From positions 806,001 to 870,000 of the forward strand of contig NZ_CP046115.1 of assembly GCF_009707385.1 (NCBI RefSeq): a DNA stretch of 64,000 nucleotides, read 5' to 3'. The notes beneath the pieces were generated by a model that worked only from the letters and a program-made list of their open reading frames with translations, did no database searches and was not told where the DNA came from. Both the position numbers and the translations under genes were made by a program. Below, piece by piece: positions 19,549-26,844 of this stretch. Source of the stretch: Klebsiella oxytoca (GTDB taxonomy: Bacteria > Pseudomonadota > Gammaproteobacteria > Enterobacterales > Enterobacteriaceae). The first letter of the stretch is position 1. Each line of letters starts with the position of its first letter.

Positions 19549-20679
19549 AATTCCTCAAAATAATGATTAGAAAGGGAAGCATTTCCCCGTCACTCAGCGA
19601 CGGGGCGCGGCATAATAATTAGGCGCTGCGATGCTGTCTATGATCTGGCGGGGTATTTTTCAGCAATTTCATTTTTTAGCCGATGAAGTATGGTGATTTG
19701 CCCTAAACACGCTATGAATATCGCCGAAAAAACCTCTCGCTAAACGTTGCGATATCCGTAAACGTTGTGACATGAGAGAAGCCGCCGTGACGTGGGCTAC
19801 GGCATGAATGCGGAGGCAGTTTAGCTCCGGCGATTTACTGCCTGTTGTCACGCCAGCGTCTATCTCTTCGCAAGACATTATTTGGGTGAATGTTTCGATG
19901 GGAGATTTGTGACAGCAATGACAAAAAGAGGGGGCTTTAGCATTCAGGGAATTAATTCTTATCGGCGTTCAGAAATTATAATTAGTTGAATTAATCATCC
20001 CCGATATTTTTCGCGAGGCGATGTGAGAAGAGTTAATGATATTGTCAGAAAAAGCGATTTTTTTAACACTGCGTTTGTTTTCATTGTCGCTATAAATCCA
20101 TATGCTGGTTGTCCCTTACTTTATCGCTGACGGAATGCTGGCTTTAAAGCGCACCGTTGCGCCAGCGAGCAGAGCAGCGCTGCGATTGGCGCAGAGCTGG
20201 ATGCTTGATAACACCGCATCCCGGGAACGGCTAAATTTTTATGATTGTTAGCCGATGTGAATATTATTAGCGTTGTGTTTAAAAAAATGCTGCTCATATA
20301 TAGATTAATGGCGGTATGAGCATTTTCTGACTATTAAATTCATTCGGCGGTAGGTGGTACCTTATCGCGAAATTATTGTGGGCTATGCCAATTGTATAGT
20401 GGATATATTTTATTTAATCATTCTTATTTTTTATGTTTTGTGCGTTTTTAATTCCTCTTTGCTCTGCTTCCGGGGAGGTCTGACCCCCTCCGAGGGCGCG
20501 GGTAAGGCAAAATTTTTTTGTCACCCCCCCTTGAGGAAGCGATGGGTGACCCCATCTTGTAGTCAACCGCAGTGAATGAACCTGAAAAAAAAGATGTCTG
20601 GGCAGTTGAAACCGCACGTTTCGCCCTTATTACAGGTTCACAACCACATGTTGACTGAATTTTTAGTGGAGACGTTTAG
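19549..20679. other. Long intergenic region between satP and dnaK
   Basis: About 1.1 kb with no gene I can support. It contains the satP 5' hairpin (19585-19605) and the dnaK heat-shock promoter near 20527-20559. The middle is AT-rich. A short minus-strand frame (about 69 codons at 19669-19878) has no recognisable protein. A G/C-rich stretch at 20470-20505 followed by seven T could belong to a small transcript ending just before the dnaK promoter, as reported for the region upstream of dnaK in E. coli, but I cannot draw a clean hairpin. Confidence 0.4.
20527..20559 (+). promoter_or_regulatory. Sigma-32 heat-shock promoter of dnaKJ
   Basis: A -35 element CCCCTTGAG (20527-20535), a 14 bp spacer, and a -10 element CCCCATCTTG (20550-20559) match the RpoH consensus (CTTGAA, 13-15 bp, CCCCATNT). 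The transcript would start about 110 bp before dnaK. Confidence 0.88.
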
Positions 20680-22596
20680 ATGGGTAAAATTATTGGTATC
20701 GACCTGGGTACTACCAACTCTTGTGTAGCGATTATGGATGGCACTACTGCACGCGTGCTGGAGAACGCCGAAGGCGATCGCACCACGCCTTCTATCATTG
20801 CCTATACCCAGGATGGTGAAACTCTGGTTGGTCAGCCGGCTAAACGTCAGGCAGTGACAAACCCGCAAAACACCCTGTTTGCGATTAAACGCCTGATTGG
20901 CCGCCGCTTCCAGGACGAAGAAGTCCAGCGTGATGTTTCTATCATGCCTTACAAAATCGTTGCCGCAGACAATGGCGACGCATGGCTTGATGTGAAAGGC
21001 ACCAAAACCGCACCGCCGCAGATCTCTGCCGAAGTGCTGAAAAAAATGAAGAAAACGGCTGAAGATTACCTGGGTGAGCCGGTAACTGAAGCGGTTATCA
21101 CCGTTCCTGCTTACTTCAACGATGCTCAGCGTCAGGCAACGAAAGACGCCGGCCGTATCGCAGGTCTGGAAGTTAAACGTATCATCAACGAACCGACCGC
21201 CGCTGCGCTGGCTTACGGTCTGGATAAAGAAGTTGGCAACCGTACTATCGCGGTATACGACCTCGGTGGTGGTACCTTCGATATCTCTATTATCGAAATC
21301 GACGAAGTTGATGGCGAAAAAACCTTTGAAGTTCTGGCGACCAACGGTGACACCCACCTGGGCGGTGAAGACTTCGATACTCGTCTGATCAACTATCTCG
21401 TTGACGAGTTTAAGAAAGATCAGGGCATCGACCTGCGTAACGACCCGCTGGCGATGCAGCGTCTGAAAGAAGCCGCTGAGAAAGCGAAGATCGAACTGTC
21501 TTCCGCTCAGCAGACCGACGTGAATCTGCCGTACATCACCGCAGATGCCACCGGTCCGAAACACATGAACATCAAAGTGACTCGTGCGAAACTGGAAAGC
21601 CTGGTCGAAGACCTGGTTAACCGTTCCATCGAGCCGCTGAAAGTTGCTCTGCAGGATGCTGGCCTGTCCGTGTCTGACATCAACGACGTTATTCTCGTTG
21701 GCGGCCAGACTCGTATGCCAATGGTGCAGAAGAAAGTGGCTGAGTTCTTTGGTAAAGAGCCGCGTAAAGACGTTAACCCTGACGAAGCCGTGGCCATTGG
21801 CGCAGCTGTTCAGGGCGGTGTTCTGACCGGTGAAGTAAAAGACGTACTGCTGCTGGACGTTACCCCGCTTTCTCTGGGTATCGAAACCATGGGCGGCGTG
21901 ATGACTGCGCTGATCAACAAGAACACCACTATCCCGACTAAGCACAGCCAGGTGTTCTCTACTGCGGAAGACAACCAGTCTGCGGTAACTATCCATGTGC
22001 TGCAGGGTGAGCGTAAACGCGCATCTGATAACAAATCTCTGGGTCAGTTCAACCTGGATGGGATTAACCCGGCGCCGCGCGGCATGCCGCAGATCGAAGT
22101 CACTTTCGACATTGACGCCGACGGTATCCTGCACGTTTCCGCGAAAGACAAAAACAGCGGTAAAGAGCAGAAGATCACTATCAAGGCCTCTTCTGGTCTG
22201 AACGAAGAAGAGATCCAGAAAATGGTTCGCGAAGCAGAAGCTAACGCCGAATCAGACCGTAAGTTTGAAGAGCTGGTTCAGACCCGCAACCAGGGCGACC
22301 ATCTGCTGCACAGCACGCGTAAGCAGGTTGAAGAAGCAGGCGACAAACTGCCGGCTGATGATAAAACCGCTATCGAGTCCGCGCTGACCGCGCTGGAAAC
22401 TTCGCTGAAAGGTGAAGATAAAGCCGATATTGAAGCGAAAATGCAGGCGCTGGCCCAGGCTTCCCAGAAGCTGATGGAAATCGCTCAGCAGCAGCACGCT
22501 CAGCAGCAGGCCGGCGGCGCTGACGCTCAAGAGAGCAACGCGAAGGACGACGACGTTGTTGACGCTGAGTTCGAAGAAGTGAAAGACAAAAAATAA
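20680..22596 (+). CDS. dnaK: DnaK, Hsp70 chaperone
   Basis: A 638-residue Hsp70. The ATPase domain (1-385) has [12 protein letters not shown], the phosphate loop [12 protein letters not shown] and [11 protein letters not shown]. The linker [16 protein letters not shown] leads to the substrate-binding domain, and the lid ends in EEVKDKK. It folds and protects proteins with DnaJ and GrpE and restrains sigma-32. Codon use is strongly biased, as expected for an abundant protein. It sits 87 bp upstream of dnaJ in one heat-shock operon. Confidence 0.98.
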   Translation: MGKIIGIDLGTTNSCVAIMDGTTARVLENAEGDRTTPSIIAYTQDGETLVGQPAKRQAVTNPQNTLFAIKRLIGRRFQDEEVQRDVSIMPYKIVAADNGDAWLDVKGTKTAPPQISAEVLKKMKKTAEDYLGEPVTEAVITVPAYFNDAQRQATKDAGRIAGLEVKRIINEPTAAALAYGLDKEVGNRTIAVYDLGGGTFDISIIEIDEVDGEKTFEVLATNGDTHLGGEDFDTRLINYLVDEFKKDQGIDLRNDPLAMQRLKEAAEKAKIELSSAQQTDVNLPYITADATGPKHMNIKVTRAKLESLVEDLVNRSIEPLKVALQDAGLSVSDINDVILVGGQTRMPMVQKKVAEFFGKEPRKDVNPDEAVAIGAAVQGGVLTGEVKDVLLLDVTPLSLGIETMGGVMTALINKNTTIPTKHSQVFSTAEDNQSAVTIHVLQGERKRASDNKSLGQFNLDGINPAPRGMPQIEVTFDIDADGILHVSAKDKNSGKEQKITIKASSGLNEEEIQKMVREAEANAESDRKFEELVQTRNQGDHLLHSTRKQVEEAGDKLPADDKTAIESALTALETSLKGEDKADIEAKMQALAQASQKLMEIAQQQHAQQQAGGADAQESNAKDDDVVDAEFEEVKDKK

Positions 22597-22683
22597 TCGC
22601 CCTTTGAACGGGTAAAACACTGGCACGGGCGAAGAGGTTTCCTCTCCGCCCGTGCACGCATGTTAAGGGGCTGAAAAACACCA

Positions 22684-23817
22684 ATGGCAAAGCAAGACTA
22701 TTACGAGATTTTAGGCGTTTCCAGAACAGCGGAAGAGCGTGAAATCAAAAAGGCGTATAAACGCCTGGCCATGAAGTATCACCCGGACCGTAACCAGGGC
22801 GATAAAGAGGCTGAAGCAAAATTCAAGGAAATCAAAGAAGCGTATGAAGTCCTGACCGATGCCCAGAAGCGTGCTGCCTACGATCAGTACGGTCACGCCG
22901 CATTTGAGCAGGGCGGCATGGGCGGCGGCGGCGGTTTTGGCGGCGGCGCTGATTTCAGCGATATCTTTGGTGATGTATTTGGCGATATTTTTGGCGGCGG
23001 ACGCGGTCGCCAGCGCGCCGCGCGCGGCTCGGATCTGCGCTACAACATGGATCTTACGTTAGAAGAAGCCGTCCGTGGTGTAACGAAAGAGATCCGCATC
23101 CCGACGCTGGAAGAGTGCGACGTTTGTCACGGTAGCGGTGCGAAAGCAGGTAGCCAGCCGCAGACCTGTCCAACCTGTCACGGTGCGGGTCAGGTACAGA
23201 TGCGTCAGGGCTTCTTCGCCGTTCAGCAGACCTGTCCGCATTGTCAGGGACGCGGTACGCTGATTAAGGATCCGTGCAATAAATGCCACGGCCATGGTCG
23301 CGTTGAGAAAACTAAAACGCTGTCGGTCAAAATCCCGGCGGGCGTTGATACCGGTGACCGTATTCGCCTGGCAGGCGAAGGTGAAGCCGGCGAGCATGGC
23401 GCACCGGCAGGCGATCTGTATGTTCAGGTTCAGGTTAAACAGCACGCAATTTTCGAACGTGAAGGGAATAACCTGTACTGCGAAGTACCGATTAATTTCA
23501 CTATGGCTGCGCTTGGCGGCGAGATTGAAGTTCCGACGCTGGACGGTCGCGTCAATCTGAAGATCCCGGGCGAGACGCAGACAGGTAAGCTGTTCCGCAT
23601 GCGCGGCAAAGGCGTGAAGTCGGTACGCGGCGGCGCGCAGGGCGATCTGCTGTGCCGCGTGGTGGTTGAAACACCGGTTGGTCTTAACGATAAACAAAAG
23701 CAGCTGCTGAAAGATCTTCAGGAGAGCTTCGGTGGACCAACGGGTGAGAAAAATAGTCCGCGCTCTAAAAGTTTCTTCGATGGCGTGAAGAAGTTTTTCG
23801 ATGATTTGACGCGTTAA
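22684..23817 (+). CDS. dnaJ: DnaJ, Hsp40 co-chaperone
   Basis: A 377-residue type I Hsp40. The J-domain (1-70) carries the HPD motif in YHPDRNQG. A Gly/Phe-rich linker follows (about 75-107). Four zinc-finger repeats, [24 protein letters not shown] and CNKCHGHG, precede the C-terminal substrate-binding domains. It delivers clients to DnaK and stimulates its ATPase. A strong hairpin terminator follows and closes the operon. Confidence 0.98.
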   Translation: MAKQDYYEILGVSRTAEEREIKKAYKRLAMKYHPDRNQGDKEAEAKFKEIKEAYEVLTDAQKRAAYDQYGHAAFEQGGMGGGGGFGGGADFSDIFGDVFGDIFGGGRGRQRAARGSDLRYNMDLTLEEAVRGVTKEIRIPTLEECDVCHGSGAKAGSQPQTCPTCHGAGQVQMRQGFFAVQQTCPHCQGRGTLIKDPCNKCHGHGRVEKTKTLSVKIPAGVDTGDRIRLAGEGEAGEHGAPAGDLYVQVQVKQHAIFEREGNNLYCEVPINFTMAALGGEIEVPTLDGRVNLKIPGETQTGKLFRMRGKGVKSVRGGAQGDLLCRVVVETPVGLNDKQKQLLKDLQESFGGPTGEKNSPRSKSFFDGVKKFFDDLTR

Positions 23818-23843
23818 CGACTATTCATTTCCTGACTTTCCGC

Positions 23844-23873
23844 AAGCCTGGGCCTTCATGCTCAGGCTTTTTT
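23844..23873 (+). terminator. dnaKJ terminator
   Basis: AAGCCTGGGC (23844-23853) pairs with GCTCAGGCTT (23860-23869) with one mismatch, followed by a T-run. Confidence 0.88.
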
Positions 23874-23985
23874 GTATCCTGGCCCCACATCTCTTTGAAT
23901 TGACCTATTATTTAAAGGGGCTAAGAATTGATTTATCTTGAGTATTATCTATATTGCTTTTTTCGTTTTTAGAGGCTGACAGCGG

Positions 23986-24933
23986 ATGGGATCGAAAGGT
24001 GCCAACAAGGATTTTGATTATAACTTAATCAAGACCCTTGATGCTGTTGTTTCGGCTGGAAATGCTGCTAAGGCAGCCAGGAAACTCGGAATTACTCCCG
24101 CCGCTGTTTCATTAGCGCTACGACGTTTACAGGGGTATTACCAGGAAGAGTTGTTTATCCGCGGAAGGGATGGGCTGTTACCCACGGCCAGGGCGATAGA
24201 GATTCATCAAAATTTTCGCCAGGTTATGGAGTTGATAAACAGTACCTTTGTTGCAGAAAATAAAGCGAATGATGATGCCAGAATGACTATTTTGGGGGGA
24301 GATATTGTTGAAGCGTACTATCTCTCCCAGCTTTATTCGGGAGATATATTTGACAGAGTATTACTCAATCATTATTCATCAAGAAATCTCACCCGTGAGA
24401 TGATGGCTGAGTTACTGCTTACTGCCGAATGTGATGTGCTGATTAGTTCAGAGCCATTGAACATGCCGGGGATTGATAATCAGCTTATCGACAGCTTCAA
24501 AAGTTTCGTGTGCATTTTCGCCAGTAATCATATTTTGAGCACCTTACCCGATATTTCTTTACATCATTTTTATTCCTCTCGCCATGCGATGTATCAACCG
24601 GGTATGTATTCACCTATGATTATTAATGAGAGGGGGCTCTTTAAAGATGAACTTTACTATAAAGGCTCCCGCATTATTGGCTATCGTAGCGACTCACTTA
24701 ATGGCATCATGAGCATGATTGAGCGTACCTCATTAATTGCCCTAATGCCTTTAAAATTGGCACTTTTTTATAAAAATCAGCGTAAATATGATGTGAAGTT
24801 TGTACAACCGCCACCTGAACTCACGTTTAAGTCTATTCAGGTTTATGCCTCCTGGGACAGGAATAGTAAAAATCTACCCGTTATTAATGAAGTGGTTTCT
24901 CTGTTACATACTCTGTCATCATTTCGTCGTTAA
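23986..24933 (+). CDS. LysR-family regulator, probable ChiR-like regulator of the chitinase block
   Basis: A 315-residue LysR-type transcription factor. The winged helix-turn-helix is at about residues 12-72 (LDAVVSAGNAAKAARKLG ... AAVSLALRRLQGYYQEELFIR), and the rest is a two-lobe effector domain. It is visibly AT-richer than dnaKJ upstream. It lies 124 bp before the holin-like gene on the same strand. As I recall, Salmonella has a LysR gene at the same place next to its chitinase, and Serratia controls its chitinases with a LysR protein named ChiR, so the same role is inferred here. Family assignment is secure; the target is inference, supported by T-N11-A dyads in front of the chitinase. 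Confidence 0.8.
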   Translation: MGSKGANKDFDYNLIKTLDAVVSAGNAAKAARKLGITPAAVSLALRRLQGYYQEELFIRGRDGLLPTARAIEIHQNFRQVMELINSTFVAENKANDDARMTILGGDIVEAYYLSQLYSGDIFDRVLLNHYSSRNLTREMMAELLLTAECDVLISSEPLNMPGIDNQLIDSFKSFVCIFASNHILSTLPDISLHHFYSSRHAMYQPGMYSPMIINERGLFKDELYYKGSRIIGYRSDSLNGIMSMIERTSLIALMPLKLALFYKNQRKYDVKFVQPPPELTFKSIQVYASWDRNSKNLPVINEVVSLLHTLSSFRR

Positions 24934-25057
24934 AGAGTATCATACCAAATGATAGATAAAATATGGTTTGATTTGATGCTCTTTGATTATTTTTAAATCG
25001 TCAACCAATTTACACTCTTGAGGTGCTTGTTCATATGAATTAACCAAGGAGTGTTTT

Positions 25058-25405
25058 ATGTCTATTCCAAACCATCTGGCGACAACGGAAGTCGTTTTAC
25101 TGGAAGTTGAAATTCTTATCACCATTATTGCTACCGGTGCCTGGGGCGGATTTGTCAGCTATCTTGTCCGCCGTGATAAGCAAGAGGGGGATGACAATTC
25201 CCATAAGGGAATTATGCATTGTTTAACTCAGGTAGTGATTTCCTGTTTTACCAGCTTTTTGCTCAGCGCTGTTGCTATTGAAAAAGAGTTTAGCTTTAAT
25301 ATGGTGTTGCTTGCGGCCGGTCTTGGTGGCGTTTTCGCTGGGCCAATTTTGAAAATTCTTGGTGAGAAGATTAAAAAGGCGCTGCAAAATACAACAATTC
25401 ATTAA
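25058..25405 (+). CDS. Holin-like small membrane protein (LydA/holin superfamily III-like)
   Basis: A 115-residue protein with three hydrophobic segments: about 11-35 (VEILITIIATGAWGGFVSYL), 50-72 and 78-101. It has a charged loop (RRDKQEGDDN) after the first helix and a basic tail. The GAWGGF..YL.RR pattern at helix 1 resembles phage LydA-type holins. A clear AAGGAG lies six bases before the ATG. No phage structural genes are near, so it looks like a domesticated lysis gene. It converges on a GH108 muramidase, the expected partner. A holin would let the muramidase or chitinase cross the inner membrane. The three-helix topology is seen; the holin function is inferred. Confidence 0.72.
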   Translation: MSIPNHLATTEVVLLEVEILITIIATGAWGGFVSYLVRRDKQEGDDNSHKGIMHCLTQVVISCFTSFLLSAVAIEKEFSFNMVLLAAGLGGVFAGPILKILGEKIKKALQNTTIH

Positions 25406-25431
25406 TTAATATCTAATGAATATTTATCCTG

Positions 25432-25459
25432 ATAAAAGGCTCATCCTTGAGTCTTTTAT
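25432..25459. terminator. Bidirectional terminator between holin-like and muramidase genes
   Basis: ATAAAAGGCTC (25432-25442) pairs with GAGTCTTTTAT (25449-25459) with one mismatch and a six-base loop. It has A/T-rich arms that provide T-tracts on either strand, fitting the convergent genes on both sides. Confidence 0.7.
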
Positions 25460-25481
25460 TAGCTGTTATTAATTGATGATG

Positions 25482-26015
25482 TTATGTAACTCTGGCGTTC
25501 ATCCAGCCATAAATAAACTCTTCATTTTGTTTATTCTTTTCAGTGATATCCAGGTAATAGGCCCCCTGGCTGCAGTTGAGCGCTCTCACCAGCACTGCCT
25601 CGCCCTGATTACCTCTTAAGGTCAGGAAATGATTGAGCGCTGCGAGCGTTTGCGGGCCAATCTTGCCATCAGTTTTGATATCCTGATAGCTTTTCTCTTC
25701 GCGGTTTAGCGCATTTAGCCAGCGCTGTAGCCACATGCAAGGATAATGAGGACCAATATTAACCGCGGCATCGCAGAGTTCGAAGGCGATGGGATAAGAT
25801 AGTGTGGATATCTTATCAAATCCGGGCTTAATCCAGTAGTCTTCCTCGAGGATAGAAAATGCTTCTGAGCGAGTCAGGTTAATCATCTCTCCGGTATAAC
25901 CATGGGCGCGGGCCGTTGCCTCAGTAATTCCCCAGTTAGTTTCGCCACCTTTATCTTTAGGATTCAGAGTGTAGCCGCCTTCCATTACTAAAATGCCATC
26001 AATGATAGGGTTCAT
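25482..26015 (-). CDS. GH108 muramidase (TtsA/ZliS-like endolysin)
   Basis: A 177-residue peptidoglycan hydrolase. The N-terminal glycoside hydrolase 108 domain (about 1-95) has the family motif EGGYTLNPKDKGGETNWGI, with the catalytic Glu at residue 12. The C-terminal half matches the PG_binding_3 layout (DGKIGPQTLAALNHF). There is no signal peptide, so export would need a holin or another route. In Salmonella Typhi the relative TtsA releases typhoid toxin through edited peptidoglycan, and GH108 enzymes also serve as phage endolysins. The gene follows the ToxR-like gene by 16 bp and has an AAGGAAAT ribosome site, so the two form an operon. It is convergent with the holin-like gene. Confidence 0.88.
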   Translation of the reverse strand: MNPIIDGILVMEGGYTLNPKDKGGETNWGITEATARAHGYTGEMINLTRSEAFSILEEDYWIKPGFDKISTLSYPIAFELCDAAVNIGPHYPCMWLQRWLNALNREEKSYQDIKTDGKIGPQTLAALNHFLTLRGNQGEAVLVRALNCSQGAYYLDITEKNKQNEEFIYGWMNARVT

Positions 26016-26031
26016 TTTTCATTTCCTTGAA

Positions 26032-26475
26032 TTAATGAATATGTAGGTACATTACTGTCCCTAAGGTAACAGAAAATACGGTGGTTAATGCCGCCAGAGT
26101 CTTTCTGATAACCTGTCTTTTGGTTTCTTTGTTTTTGCTCTCTATTGCTTTCACAGAAATTTCTTTATTAAACTGAATGCCTTGTCTGGGAATGGTAATG
26201 AACAGTTCGTTGACTCCAAGAGACTTCAGGTCTCGTCTGATTAGGTAGAGTATTTGCGTTAAGTTTGCATCATTAACAAAGTGACTACGACTTCCCCATA
26301 GCTCAGCGGTTATTTTTTGCCGTTCAATAATATCTATATTCGCGTTTTCGATGATGAAGCTGAGACACTTCGCCCTCATCGCAGTCATCTTGATGACCTG
26401 TGAGTTTGATGTCGTTCTCAGTTCATACTTTCCTTCGTTATAAACGCAATTACCATTGATGAGATAAGTTTTCAT
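26032..26475 (-). CDS. Membrane-tethered ToxR/CadC-like winged-helix protein
   Basis: A 147-residue protein. Residues 1-105 form an OmpR/ToxR-type winged-helix domain, seen in LWGSRSHFVNDANLTQILYLIRRDLKSLG followed by the wing FITIPRQGIQF (quoted in two parts of the domain). A basic linker (KNKETKRQVIRK) leads to one C-terminal membrane helix (about 127-145), leaving only about three residues outside. It is therefore a ToxR-like regulator with no periplasmic sensor domain. AAAGGATA precedes the ATG. It heads an operon with the muramidase and is divergent from the chitinase, so it probably controls one or both. Ligand and targets are unknown. Confidence 0.78.
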   Translation of the reverse strand: MKTYLINGNCVYNEGKYELRTTSNSQVIKMTAMRAKCLSFIIENANIDIIERQKITAELWGSRSHFVNDANLTQILYLIRRDLKSLGVNELFITIPRQGIQFNKEISVKAIESKNKETKRQVIRKTLAALTTVFSVTLGTVMYLHIH

Positions 26476-26615
26476 ACCGTTATCCTTTAGATATATAGAT
26501 CCTGTTTGCTTGCGCTAAATATATTGTACGAGAAATGGCTTAATCTATTATTAGTCATCTGTATTATTGTAATATCATCCGATGGTGAGAGTTTAATCAC
26601 ATAATCTCATGTAAA

Positions 26616-26652
26616 TTAAATGATATTTAACTGACTAGTAAATGATATTTAA
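26616..26652. promoter_or_regulatory. Tandem dyad operator in the chitinase / ToxR-like divergent region
   Basis: TTAAATGATATTTAA (26616-26630) is a perfect dyad around GAT. Fourteen of its bases recur at 26639-26652, exactly 22 bp (two helical turns) later. Each copy contains T-N11-A (TAAATGATATTTA), the LysR box format. ATCATTTA at 26703-26710 is a further inverted half copy. Candidate binders are the LysR protein at 23986 or the ToxR-like protein. The repeat is seen; its function is inferred. Confidence 0.6.
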
Positions 26653-26844
26653 TATGCTGTCGATAGTTTAGTCGCCATAGAGATGAGTTCGCGATTATTA
26701 ACATCATTTATCTCTCATAAAAATAGCCCGATACGAGTGTTGAAAACGTGATGTTATGTGATTAGCCAGCGCCCGATGAGCATTGGATTATTGGTCCGGC
26801 AGAACGAACTGCGACAATTTTTCAAACTTAAAAGGAAATTAAAG

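Noticed and set aside
19669..19878. A 69-codon minus-strand frame upstream of dnaK
   Set aside because: No recognisable protein, no ribosome site and no partner gene.
20638..22134. A 498-codon minus-strand open frame
   Set aside because: It lies wholly opposite dnaK; long antisense frames are a by-product of the biased codons of that gene, and the protein shows no family motif.
23986..26015. Prophage remnant
   Set aside because: Holin and GH108 genes alone suggested it, but there is no integrase, attachment site or structural gene, and the chitinase context fits a domesticated release system better.
26758..26844. A 29-residue N-terminal extension of the chitinase
   Set aside because: Starts at GTG without a ribosome site; the ATG at 26845 has a good one. 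The extension is basic but has no hydrophobic core, so it would not be a signal peptide either.
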